The position numbers and the translations under genes were made by a program. This document shows positions 44,273 to 52,773 of a stretch of DNA of 64,000 nt, piece by piece; the first letter of the stretch is position 1, and each line of letters opens with the position of its first letter. The notes beneath the pieces were generated by a model that saw only the letters and a program-made list of their open reading frames with translations, was not told the DNA's origin and did not search any database. The DNA is from CAIZGX01 sp046048875 (lineage in GTDB: Bacteria > Bacteroidota > Bacteroidia > Flavobacteriales_D > Sanyastnellaceae), in the NCBI GenBank assembly GCA_046048875.1, contig JBJOFG010000008.1, forward strand, positions 62,001 through 126,000, written 5' to 3'.

Positions 44273-44833
44273 TTACATTTTGGAAATAAAGTTTTCAATA
44301 GCTTTTGGAAAGTGAGCAATCTCCAAAGCCCTCACTTTAGCCTCAATTTCCGAAGCGTTGCAATTCTCGACATTGCACTTGGCTTGGAAGAGTATGGCTC
44401 CTTTGTCGAACTCCTCATTCACAAGGTGAACGGTTATTCCACTTTCAGATTCCTTTGCATCGTAAACGGCCTCGTGCACGTAATGCCCATACATACCTTT
44501 TCCTCCGAACTTTGGAAGCAAGGCGGGATGAATATTTATGATTTTGTCTTCGAAGGCAGTCACAAGATTTTTTGGAACGAGCCAAAGGAATCCTGCAAGA
44601 ATTATGAGATCAATATTTCTTTTTTGAAGTTCTTGAACAAAGATGTTGGAAGTTTTGAAATTTTCTTTGGTTAGATGGAAAGTGTCAATTCCATTATCTT
44701 CTGCAATCTGAAAGACTCCAGCACCTTCATTGTTGCAGGCAATGAGAGAGATTTTGACAGATTTGTTTTTAAAGTGTTGAATAATGTTTGCTGCGTTGCT
44801 TCCCGCTCCTGATGCTAAAATGGCAATGTTCAT
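44273..44833 (-). CDS. purN: Phosphoribosylglycinamide formyltransferase (GAR transformylase)
   Basis: Purine pathway enzyme transferring a formyl group from 10-formyl-THF to GAR. In 186 residues it has the phosphate loop ILASGAGSNAANI, the catalytic His in INIHPALLPKFGGKG, and the Asp in NEEFDKGAIL. It begins 4 nt inside the stop of the hybrid kinase gene (ATGA), so translation of a purine gene is coupled to a FIST/kinase sensory operon. Family certain. Confidence 0.95.
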   Translation of the reverse strand: MNIAILASGAGSNAANIIQHFKNKSVKISLIACNNEGAGVFQIAEDNGIDTFHLTKENFKTSNIFVQELQKRNIDLIILAGFLWLVPKNLVTAFEDKIINIHPALLPKFGGKGMYGHYVHEAVYDAKESESGITVHLVNEEFDKGAILFQAKCNVENCNASEIEAKVRALEIAHFPKAIENFISKM

Positions 44834-46704
44834 GATTTGGATTTCGAAAGAATGAGTTGGTTTAATTCTTTTTGTACCAGATATTTTATTCGCGGCTGCA
44901 TGTTCAGTATGGCTTGCAACTCTGAATTAAGTTCTTGACCGCTTAAGGACTTGGCCCTTTGCTCAATGCGTTCGAGTAGAACTCCCGTTTTATTTAATCC
45001 AAAAAGTTTGAAAGATGATTTTAATTTATGGGAAATAGAAGTTATTTCATCTAAATTACTTTCTCCCAATGCTACTTTTAGTTCGTTGAAATGCTTCTCG
45101 ATCTGGTCTAAAAATACAGTCGTCATTCGTATGATTTGATCTGTACTTCCATTCATTAAATCATTTAAATTATCAAGCGAAATATTCTCTATTTCCTCAC
45201 TATCTTTTTGGTAGTTTTTATCTGTTAAAAAGAGAATTTTCTCTTTGAGGAATTCAGGATTGTAGGGCTTGGTGATATATTCATTCATGCCAGCTTGCCA
45301 ACACTTTTCTTTTTCGCTTTCAAGTGCATTGGCTGTAAGCGCGATAATTGGAACGTTTGATTTCAATTCTTTTCGAATAGCAATTGAAGCCGCAACACCA
45401 TCCATAACGGGCATTTGAATGTCCATAAGGATAAGGTCGATGTTTTTAGTTTTGATTGCATCCACAGCCTCTTGTCCATTTTCAGCAATGTAAATATTGG
45501 CATTCCACTTCTTCAGGATTGTTACCGCTAGGAACCTGTTCAGCTCATTGTCTTCTACGATTAAAATATCCTTTCCGAACAAATTTGTTTGAACTTTTGC
45601 TTCGTTTTTCGTCTGTTCAGAAGCTTCAGGCATCGAAAGACAAAACTCAAAACGTGATCCTACATTTTTTTCGCTACTAACTTTTATTTCTCCACCCAAG
45701 AGTTCAGCGATTGATTTGGAAATGGCAAGTCCAAGACCTGTTCCGCCGAATCTTCGGGTGATGGTGTTGTCTTCTTGTGAGAAAAATTCGAAAATTGTCT
45801 TAAGTTTTTCTTGATCAATCCCAATTCCGGTATCGGTTACAATGAAGCAGAATTCATTGGATTTCTCTTTTTTCTTAAATGTTATTTTCAAGCATACTTT
45901 TCCCTTGTCGGTGAATTTTATGGCATTTGAAATCAGATTGTTTAAAATTTGTCCCAAGCGCGTTGGATCTCCAAATACCCATTTGGGCATGTTGTCCGGG
46001 TAGTCAATACTAAATGCTATACCTTTCTCGTCGGTTTTTAGTAAGTAGCTGGTGTATAATGGATCGATAATCGATTGAATGTCGAAGGGAATGAATTCTG
46101 CTGAGAATTTTCCGCTTTCCAACTTCGACATGTCTAGAATATCATTCACAATAACCATTAAACTCTTTGAAGAGGATTGAATGGCTTTTACATATTGTTT
46201 CTGTGTTTCAGAAATTTCAGTATCGGCTAAAATACCCGACATGCCTGAAATGGCGTTTATGGGAGTACGAATTTCGTGAGAGATATTCGCAAGAAAGAGC
46301 TTTCGGGTTTCTAGGGATTGTTCCGCGTTTTGACGGGCTTCTTCCAATTGTTTTTCAAATTCTTTTCGCTCCTTAACCGTATTGGTCAAAATTTCACCAA
46401 TTCGCAAAATGTCATCGTCGTTAATTTCTTGTTCCGGGCTAATGGTACGAATAGCATCTTTGATGTTGTTAATGAGTGAGCGCTGGCGGGCAGCTTCCTC
46501 GAACAATTTTGCGTTTTTCTCGAAAAGCTCTTCTCCACTTAACTTCATTGCGCGATCTACCAACTCTCTGTTGCTATCGTATAGCTGATAGCTTTGGTTA
46601 ATGCTTTTCAAGAAATTGAAAAGATGCTCAGGGATTTCCTCTTGCAATCCCAAGTATTTCTTTACTTGGCGTTTAAGAAGAGGATGGAGGGAATCAAACG
46701 TCAT
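44830..46704 (-). CDS. Hybrid histidine kinase with receiver and Hpt domains, NahK-like
   Basis: A 624-residue cytoplasmic hybrid kinase without membrane helices. The N-terminal 30-130 segment (LLKRQVKKYLG, FLKSINQSYQLYDSNRE, LSGEELFEKN) and a coiled coil replace a sensor domain and match the kinases paired with FIST proteins. His143 in ISHEIRTP is phosphorylated; the HATPase part is at about 250-370 (GTGLGLAISK); a receiver follows at about 395-510 (LILMDIQMPVMDG); the Hpt His is in ISHKLKSSFKLF near 573. I start at 46704, where ATGA overlaps the FIST stop. Sensing must come from the FIST partner. Confidence 0.92.
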   Translation of the reverse strand: MTFDSLHPLLKRQVKKYLGLQEEIPEHLFNFLKSINQSYQLYDSNRELVDRAMKLSGEELFEKNAKLFEEAARQRSLINNIKDAIRTISPEQEINDDDILRIGEILTNTVKERKEFEKQLEEARQNAEQSLETRKLFLANISHEIRTPINAISGMSGILADTEISETQKQYVKAIQSSSKSLMVIVNDILDMSKLESGKFSAEFIPFDIQSIIDPLYTSYLLKTDEKGIAFSIDYPDNMPKWVFGDPTRLGQILNNLISNAIKFTDKGKVCLKITFKKKEKSNEFCFIVTDTGIGIDQEKLKTIFEFFSQEDNTITRRFGGTGLGLAISKSIAELLGGEIKVSSEKNVGSRFEFCLSMPEASEQTKNEAKVQTNLFGKDILIVEDNELNRFLAVTILKKWNANIYIAENGQEAVDAIKTKNIDLILMDIQMPVMDGVAASIAIRKELKSNVPIIALTANALESEKEKCWQAGMNEYITKPYNPEFLKEKILFLTDKNYQKDSEEIENISLDNLNDLMNGSTDQIIRMTTVFLDQIEKHFNELKVALGESNLDEITSISHKLKSSFKLFGLNKTGVLLERIEQRAKSLSGQELNSELQAILNMQPRIKYLVQKELNQLILSKSKS

Positions 46705-47828
46705 ACTCTCTCTTTCAACGTCGTTATGGTCATGGTTTGGTTGTGTAAAGAATTGACGCCATCGGTAGATGGGCAAATTTCTCCGTTGCTATAGAATCCA
46801 CAAAAAGTTGATTCGTCATTGTAAGTGTCTGCAACAGCTTCAATCTCTTCTTCGGTTCGGTTTTGCATAACCAACTTTCTGCCCACACAAGAAACCATGA
46901 TTGTTAGATCTGGATTTTCATTTTCGTGAATTCGGCTTTTCAATGCGGCATTGCTCGCGCTGTCAATAACGCGGTCAAAGTTTGCCATCATGAATTGAAC
47001 CTTCGATCCAACGGGAACATTTCCTGCGAAGACCATGCTTTGATTTTCTTCATTGATAGAAAGAATGGTTCGAACGAGTTTTGTGCCGTCGGGCTTCAAA
47101 ATACAAATTGGAAACAGCAGCGCTGCACCAGGCAGTTCATTCGCTCGGTCACCTAAATATTTTTTATAAAGTTCGAGTGCGTTGGTATCGTCAAGATCAT
47201 AAAGCACGTTCTCTTCGGCTTTAGTAACCAGACGCAATGGACCAAACAAATCCCAACCGTCGTTGGAACCATACCCAACTTCGATAGCATTTCCGTACAC
47301 GCCGATAGCCACTACTAAGTTCTCAGAAACGGTGTTGTTCAGTCCCATCATAGTTTTAGAGAAACGCGCCGAGTCGCCAGCTAATCCACCAGTTACTGCG
47401 ATGTGTTTGGGAAGATTTTTCGAAATTCCTGCGACGAGGTGATCACCGTTCATGTGTCCACCCTCAGAAAACAAAAGAATATGCTTAAGGTCATCTTGCA
47501 ATAAATCTTTTGTGATTTCCATGCCTATGAGCTCTGCATCTTTGCCAGCTGTGTTTTCTTTGGTTGAAATACGAATGGGTGTATTTTCAAAATATATGGC
47601 GGTAGCTGAAGCTGAATTCTCGAACATTTCATTTCCATGGATTTCCCCGGAAGTGCTAACAAGGACGATGTCTGATTGCGGATACGCCACACTTAATGAC
47701 TCGTAATATTTACAATTATCGATGACATCAATCCCCGCGAAAACCAGAACAAGCTGGGCATTTTTGAGTTGAATGTTAGAAATATCCCAATCTTCATTGA
47801 CGGTCCATTGTAATTGCTCTGTTTTCAT
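46701..47828 (-). CDS. FIST-domain sensor protein, NosP-like
   Basis: A 375-residue cytoplasmic FIST N plus FIST C protein. The FIST region opens with LVLVFAGI and contains a TSGEI strand and a GGLAGDSARF motif near 150; the C-terminal part has CVGRKLVMQNR and the closing FCGFYSNGEICPS. FIST proteins bind small ligands and pass the signal to a co-encoded kinase; Pseudomonas NosP binds nitric oxide through haem. The start at 47828 gives MKTEQLQW. The gene heads the minus-strand operon, with ATGA coupling to the kinase. Haem binding is not shown by the sequence. Confidence 0.88.
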   Translation of the reverse strand: MKTEQLQWTVNEDWDISNIQLKNAQLVLVFAGIDVIDNCKYYESLSVAYPQSDIVLVSTSGEIHGNEMFENSASATAIYFENTPIRISTKENTAGKDAELIGMEITKDLLQDDLKHILLFSEGGHMNGDHLVAGISKNLPKHIAVTGGLAGDSARFSKTMMGLNNTVSENLVVAIGVYGNAIEVGYGSNDGWDLFGPLRLVTKAEENVLYDLDDTNALELYKKYLGDRANELPGAALLFPICILKPDGTKLVRTILSINEENQSMVFAGNVPVGSKVQFMMANFDRVIDSASNAALKSRIHENENPDLTIMVSCVGRKLVMQNRTEEEIEAVADTYNDESTFCGFYSNGEICPSTDGVNSLHNQTMTITTLKERV

Positions 47829-47890
47829 AGTATTGGCTGGAAAAGGATTTCGAATATACGAATTAATAGCGAGGTTTATTATTGACACAA

Positions 47891-47908
47891 GTCAGTCGCC
47901 GAACTGAC
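47891..47908. promoter_or_regulatory. Palindromic operator candidate
   Basis: GTCAGT, six-base spacer, ACTGAC lies in the 135-nt gap between the FIST operon and gldA. A perfect 6-bp inverted repeat in a divergent control region is a possible regulator site, but it is short and unproven. Confidence 0.35.
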
Positions 47909-47931
47909 AAGTGATTTCTCCTATCTTTACA

Positions 47932-47939
47932 TTCGAATT
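47932..47939 (+). promoter_or_regulatory. Near-consensus -7 element for gldA
   Basis: TATCTTTA differs from TAnnTTTG only at the last base and is 24 nt before the ATG at 47964. Confidence 0.4.
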
Positions 47940-47963
47940 TTACAAACAAAAGTTAAGCGGTTT

Positions 47964-48668
47964 ATGTCAATTTCAGTCAGTCAAGTAGTCAAGATGTTCG
48001 GCACTCAAACCGCTCTCAATGGCGTTTCTTTCGAAGCGAAAAAAGGAGAGGTCATCGGGTTCTTAGGTCCGAACGGAGCAGGAAAAAGTACCATGATGAA
48101 AATTATTACGGGTTATATTCCTTGTAATTCAGGGAAAGTTTCTGTGTGTGGATTCGATGTGAATGAAAAGCCATTGGAAGTGAAAAAGCGTGTTGGCTAT
48201 TTACCGGAACACAATCCGCTTTACACCGATATGTATGTTCGTGAGTATTTGACATTTGCGGGTAGCCTTCACGGGGTAAAGAATTTGAAGAACAGGGTGG
48301 AAGAGGTTATAGCACTGGTTGGACTTACTCCTGAAGCACACAAGCCTATTCAACAATTGTCGAAGGGTTACCGCCAGCGTGTTGGATTGGCACAAGCCAT
48401 TATTCATGATCCAGAAGTTCTTATTCTCGATGAGCCAACGAGTGGTTTAGATCCAAACCAGATTGCAGATATTCGTGAGATTATTATTCAAATGGGAAAG
48501 GAAAAGACCGTTTTACTTTCCACCCACATCATGCAAGAAGTAGAGGCTATGTGTTCCCGTGTGGTCATCATCAGTAAAGGAAATGTCGTAGCGAATGCGC
48601 CAGTGAATGAGTTGACTGCCTCAGATCAAAAGTTAGAACAAGTATTTAAAGAACTCACAACGAAATGA
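47964..48668 (+). CDS. gldA: Gliding-type ABC transporter ATPase GldA
   Basis: A 234-residue ATPase. Walker A GPNGAGKST at 35-43, YLPEHNPLYTDMYVREYL near 76 (a GldA-typical region), signature LSKGYRQRVGLAQAI near 132, Walker B VLILDEPTSGLDP near 152. Homologues in Flavobacterium form an ABC complex with GldF and GldG needed for gliding; here gldF and gldG are not adjacent. The stop overlaps the DUF4834 start by 4 nt. Assignment as GldA rather than a related ATPase is likely but rests on similarity alone. Confidence 0.85.
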   Translation: MSISVSQVVKMFGTQTALNGVSFEAKKGEVIGFLGPNGAGKSTMMKIITGYIPCNSGKVSVCGFDVNEKPLEVKKRVGYLPEHNPLYTDMYVREYLTFAGSLHGVKNLKNRVEEVIALVGLTPEAHKPIQQLSKGYRQRVGLAQAIIHDPEVLILDEPTSGLDPNQIADIREIIIQMGKEKTVLLSTHIMQEVEAMCSRVVIISKGNVVANAPVNELTASDQKLEQVFKELTTK

Positions 48669-48907
48669 TGGAAGCGAGTTTAAGTGGGGTAGTGAAGATT
48701 ATTCTATGGCTGCTGTTTCTATCAGCGGCTTTTCGTTTTTTTATTCGACTAACTGCTTCTTACGCAGTGAATAAAGTAAATGAAGAAGTAAAAAGAAATC
48801 AACGGGCGGAGAGTAATTCTCAAAAAACGAAGAGCAATGCTTCGCGAGGAAATAAAACTCCCGACAGTGAATATGTAGATTTTGTTGAAATTAAAGATCA
48901 AGATTAA
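48665..48907 (+). CDS. DUF4834 small membrane protein
   Basis: An 80-residue protein with one N-terminal membrane helix (about 8-28), a basic Asn/Lys/Ser linker, and the conserved acidic end SEYVDFVEIKD, which marks DUF4834. Its start overlaps the gldA stop by 4 nt and the next gene begins directly after its stop. The gldA-DUF4834-YfhO order suggests a co-regulated envelope unit; no function is known. Confidence 0.82.
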   Translation: MMEASLSGVVKIILWLLFLSAAFRFFIRLTASYAVNKVNEEVKRNQRAESNSQKTKSNASRGNKTPDSEYVDFVEIKDQD

Positions 48908-51595
48908 ATGAACAAATTTTTGAAGTTGTCTTGGCCACATGCAGTGGCAATTCTTTCACTTGTAATTCTTTCGAGTGTTTATTTCTCCCCACTTTGGCAG
49001 GGCTATGACCTAGACCAGCATGATATAGTGCAATGGAGAGGTATGTCGCAAGAGCTTTCGAACTATCGCGAATTGCACAACGAAGAAGCCTTGTGGTCGA
49101 ACTCCATGTTCGGAGGAATGCCCGCTTACCAAGTTTCTACAGAACACAACGCTAACTTGCTTCGTCCAATTTTACTAACCCTTCGCCTAGGTTTACCAGG
49201 AGCAATTGGAACCTTGTTCTTGTGCTTCTTGGGTTATTACATTCTTGGTTTGTGCCTTCGATTGGGTCCTTGGTACAGTTTGGTAGGCGCTGTTGCTTTC
49301 GGTTTCGCAACCATTAATATTTTATATCTGGGTGCAGGACACACAGGTAAAGTTACTTCGATTGCATTCTTGGCACCAGCGCTTGGTGGATTCATTCTAG
49401 CGTTCAGAGGAAGAGCTTATTTAGGCGGAGCCATCTTTATGCTTTTCTTGGGATTGAACATTGCTGCGAATCACCTGCAGATGACTTACTACTTGGCATT
49501 CTTGCTTGTGGCTGTTGCTATAGGAGAATCAATTCGTTTAGTGCTTGCGAAACAATTCAAAGCGTTGGGTATGTCGTTGGCCGTGTTAGCCGTTGCTAGC
49601 GTTGTTGCCGTCCTTCCGAGTGCAAGTAATTTAATGACCACCTACGAGTATAGCAAGTTTACCACTCGCGGAAGTTCAGACCTTACCTTGAAACCAAAAG
49701 TTAGATCGAATACCGAACAGGAAGGTTTGAGCAGTTCTTATATTCTCGATTACAATTTTGCTTCTGGAGAGCAATGGTCTATGATCATTCCAAATGCAAA
49801 AGGAGGAGCGTCAGAATACATTGGGAAGAATAATAGAGAAGCAGTTGCCGCGGCGGGCAAGAATAACAAGGATGTAAATATTACAGAAATAAAGAATGCC
49901 ATTCTGACCAGTTCAAACAGCTACTGGGGTGCACAGAACTCAACCGGTGGAGCCTTCTATTTTGGTGCTGCTATTATGACGTTGTTCATTCTTGCATTTG
50001 TTGGATTGAAGGACGGAATCAAATGGCCGATCTTGGTTATTACTCTTCTTGCACTTGGTTTGTGCTTGAAGGAAATGGGTGGATTGAACTCGTTGTTCAT
50101 TGAAAAGGTTCCGATGTACAACAAGTTTCGCGATTCGAAAATGATCTTGGTTCTTATTCAAGTCATGGCAGCGGCCATGGGCATGATGTTCTTGAAAAAG
50201 TTAGTGGAAGGAGAGGTTGCTTGGGGAAAGAACGGTAAGAAAATTCTTACCGGTGCCGTTGCGGTTTTCGTAATTGTAATGATGTACTTGTATGTAAGTC
50301 CAAGTTCAACAGGTCCATTGCTGAGTTCGCAAGAGCAAGAACAATTCGACGAAATGTCTAAGGGCGGTCCGAAAGAACAAGTGGCTATGATGGAGAAATA
50401 CGCCGGTGCTTTGGAAGATGTGCGTGCTGAAATTTTCAAGGCAGATGCAAAACGCTCTTTGTTCTTTGTAGTGATTGTTTCAGGGGCTGTACTTGCATTG
50501 ATATACGTTCAGAACAAAACGTTGAAAATGGCGGTGCTTCCTGTAATTGGAATACTTGCGTTGTTCGACGGCTTCAGTGTTTCAAGACGTTATTTGAATC
50601 TTGAAAAAGAAAAAGGAGCCTACAAAAAGTTTGTAGCCTTGGAGGCAAAAGAAATTCCAGTAAAAGCGAATGCCGCAGATTTCTCGATTCTCGATATTGA
50701 AAAATCTTCTGTTGCAGATTTCGACAATAAGTCGAACGCGTTGGAACAAGCATTAAAGAATTCTGGAATTTATGATCATGTGAAATCGAAAGATGCGTTG
50801 AAGGAAGTCGCCAATTTCGGTACGCTTCAATTGAATTCAGATTTCCGTGTTGCTCGTATTGGCAATCCGTTCAGCGATGCCGAGACTTCATTCTTCCACA
50901 AGAGTATTGGCGGATACCACGGCGCGAAGTTGAAGCGTTATCAAGAAATTATCGACTTCCATTTAGCTGAAGAATTGGACAGTGCTTTAGCGTATTTGCA
51001 AGCCGGTACATTCGATTCGTTGGGTGGAACCCTCACCGTTTTAAACATGTTGAACACCAAGTACTATATCGGTAATCCAGAGCAACCGGCCCTTCCCAAC
51101 AAATTTGCCTTGGGCAATGCTTGGTTCGTTTCTAGAGTGAATACCACGAACAACAGTGATGAAGAAATTGTTGCGTTGGGTGAAATTGATCCAAAGGTAG
51201 AAGCTACAACACAAGCAGCTTTCGGAACACAATTCCATGCACCACAGAATGCTGTGGACAGCACCGCTTCCGTTCGCCTGTTGGCTTATGAGACGAAAGT
51301 GTTGCGTTACGAAGTGAACAACACTTCTGCCGAAGCACAACCTGTTGTGTTCAGTGAAATCTACTATCCGCAAGGATGGGTTTGCAGAATAGATGGAAAT
51401 GAAGTTGAAACCGCTCGTGTGAACTACGTCCTACGCGGAGCAATGGTTCCAGCTGGAACACACACCGTTGAATGGTCTTTCGAGCCGAAGATTTGGGAGA
51501 AAGGAACAACAATCTCTTACGCAGGTTCTGCATTGCTATTCGCATTGCTTGCCTTCGCAGGATTCATGGTGTACAAGGAAGAGAAAAAGGCCTGA
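48908..51595 (+). CDS. YfhO-family large membrane protein
   Basis: An 895-residue polytopic protein with about a dozen helices in the first 590 residues and a soluble periplasmic-type C-terminal domain, then a last helix near 870-888. Its N-terminus (FSPLWQGYDLDQHDIVQWRGMSQE, here as GYDLDQHDIVQW), FGGMPAYQ motif and C-terminal PQGWVCRIDG / NYVLRGAMVPAGTH strands are typical of bacterial YfhO proteins, GT-C-like enzymes linked in Gram-positives to lipoteichoic acid glycosylation. The substrate in Bacteroidota is unknown. Starts right after the DUF4834 stop. Confidence 0.85.
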   Translation: MNKFLKLSWPHAVAILSLVILSSVYFSPLWQGYDLDQHDIVQWRGMSQELSNYRELHNEEALWSNSMFGGMPAYQVSTEHNANLLRPILLTLRLGLPGAIGTLFLCFLGYYILGLCLRLGPWYSLVGAVAFGFATINILYLGAGHTGKVTSIAFLAPALGGFILAFRGRAYLGGAIFMLFLGLNIAANHLQMTYYLAFLLVAVAIGESIRLVLAKQFKALGMSLAVLAVASVVAVLPSASNLMTTYEYSKFTTRGSSDLTLKPKVRSNTEQEGLSSSYILDYNFASGEQWSMIIPNAKGGASEYIGKNNREAVAAAGKNNKDVNITEIKNAILTSSNSYWGAQNSTGGAFYFGAAIMTLFILAFVGLKDGIKWPILVITLLALGLCLKEMGGLNSLFIEKVPMYNKFRDSKMILVLIQVMAAAMGMMFLKKLVEGEVAWGKNGKKILTGAVAVFVIVMMYLYVSPSSTGPLLSSQEQEQFDEMSKGGPKEQVAMMEKYAGALEDVRAEIFKADAKRSLFFVVIVSGAVLALIYVQNKTLKMAVLPVIGILALFDGFSVSRRYLNLEKEKGAYKKFVALEAKEIPVKANAADFSILDIEKSSVADFDNKSNALEQALKNSGIYDHVKSKDALKEVANFGTLQLNSDFRVARIGNPFSDAETSFFHKSIGGYHGAKLKRYQEIIDFHLAEELDSALAYLQAGTFDSLGGTLTVLNMLNTKYYIGNPEQPALPNKFALGNAWFVSRVNTTNNSDEEIVALGEIDPKVEATTQAAFGTQFHAPQNAVDSTASVRLLAYETKVLRYEVNNTSAEAQPVVFSEIYYPQGWVCRIDGNEVETARVNYVLRGAMVPAGTHTVEWSFEPKIWEKGTTISYAGSALLFALLAFAGFMVYKEEKKA

Positions 51596-52312
51596 TTACA
51601 AAACGGGCTTCTCGTGATGCGTGAGGTTCTGAACCAATAGCGCAACGTTGGAAGCAAGTATAAGTGGAAGAATGACTGTGACCATCCATCCGTAAGGAAA
51701 GTGAGTCGCTGCATAATTCGGTTGAGTCAATCCCAACCATTGTGAATCGCTAGGTACACTTCCCAACACCAAAATGTATTGCCAAACAATAGAGGCAATT
51801 CCAACAACATTGAACAATGAAAAAGCAAGTTTATACTTGCTTTTTTTCTTGGGGAAAATAGGCATGCACATCAAGGCGAATACACCAAACGCAATGTCGA
51901 AATTCATTCTGTAAAAAGTCATTTCCCAAGGGGTTTGCTTCCACGTTGCTAAAATGTAAAACATAGAAGCGACTGGAATTCTAAGGTATTGAAGACTGTA
52001 TAACCAAGATGGACGCAGTGATCTTAAGAATCGTGCTCCACGCGGCGTAAAGGCCAATAACAAAATAAGCACGGAAGAAAAAATGATTGGAAACAACAAA
52101 TGTCCTGTTCCGGTTTTCTTGTCCATGAACCAGCGATTCAACGCGAGTGTCGCTTGAAAAATAGACCAGCCCAAAAGTGCCAAGGCAAACGTATGTGCAC
52201 GTTGTTGCGCACGGAAGTGACCACGAACGAATGCATAGGTCATCATTACTCCTGCAAGTAGAGTGAGTATGCAAGTGACAATGACTAACGAAAAGGGTAT
52301 GTTTTCAATCAT
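51596..52312 (-). CDS. Unrecognised polytopic membrane protein
   Basis: A 238-residue protein with about seven hydrophobic helices, several His and Arg residues between them, and no family motif that I recognise. It abuts the YfhO-like gene tail-to-tail with no gap and lies 2 nt after the thiol-oxidoreductase-like gene on the same strand, so the pair is probably one operon. A role beside a DCC-type disulfide protein is possible but unsupported. Confidence 0.7.
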   Translation of the reverse strand: MIENIPFSLVIVTCILTLLAGVMMTYAFVRGHFRAQQRAHTFALALLGWSIFQATLALNRWFMDKKTGTGHLLFPIIFSSVLILLLAFTPRGARFLRSLRPSWLYSLQYLRIPVASMFYILATWKQTPWEMTFYRMNFDIAFGVFALMCMPIFPKKKSKYKLAFSLFNVVGIASIVWQYILVLGSVPSDSQWLGLTQPNYAATHFPYGWMVTVILPLILASNVALLVQNLTHHEKPVL

Positions 52313-52314
52313 GA

Positions 52315-52710
52315 TTATGAAAGTATTTTCGAGTGCAAGGTAGGTTCAAATTCACAAGTTGTTCGACGGCCAATGCGGTGTCTGATTTTCGCTATAAAAT
52401 TATAAATCCCATTCAACAACAAAAGCGGACAAATGAAAGTCAAAACCAAAAGAAACGAAAGGGGAGGTTTTACTTCAAAAAATAAACGACGCAGAGCCAA
52501 TCCTTTGTGGAATTTGTTTCCATCTACAACCAAAATAATACCCGAGAGCGAAGCTCTTTCTTCAGCAGATAAAAACGATTCAGCGGTTTTTCCCTTCAGT
52601 CCAGAAAAAAATAAATCTGAGCGTTTTGAATGTCTATGAATGCGTTGTACCCAACGGTTGCAGAAGAGGCAATCGCTATCGAAAAAAAGTATCTTTTTGG
52701 GGTCTAACAT
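52315..52710 (-). CDS. DCC-family (DUF393) thiol-disulfide oxidoreductase-like protein
   Basis: A 131-residue protein. The opening FFDSDCLFCNRWVQRIHRH contains the D-x-D-C-x-F-C motif of the DCC/DUF393 family, proposed to be thioredoxin-like. A single hydrophobic segment near 95-115 could anchor it. The ATG at 52710 is used instead of the TTG at 52728. Function uncertain. Confidence 0.85.
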   Translation of the reverse strand: MLDPKKILFFDSDCLFCNRWVQRIHRHSKRSDLFFSGLKGKTAESFLSAEERASLSGIILVVDGNKFHKGLALRRLFFEVKPPLSFLLVLTFICPLLLLNGIYNFIAKIRHRIGRRTTCEFEPTLHSKILS

Positions 52711-52748
52711 TCTTGAGGAATTAAACAAAGTTAACCTTGAAGTGTCTT

Positions 52749-52756
52749 TACCTTTG
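52749..52756 (+). promoter_or_regulatory. Probable -7 element of the FemAB-like/MFS operon
   Basis: TACCTTTG fits TAnnTTTG and is 17 nt before the ATG at 52774. Confidence 0.55.
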
Positions 52757-52773
52757 CAAATCTCTTGCGAATT

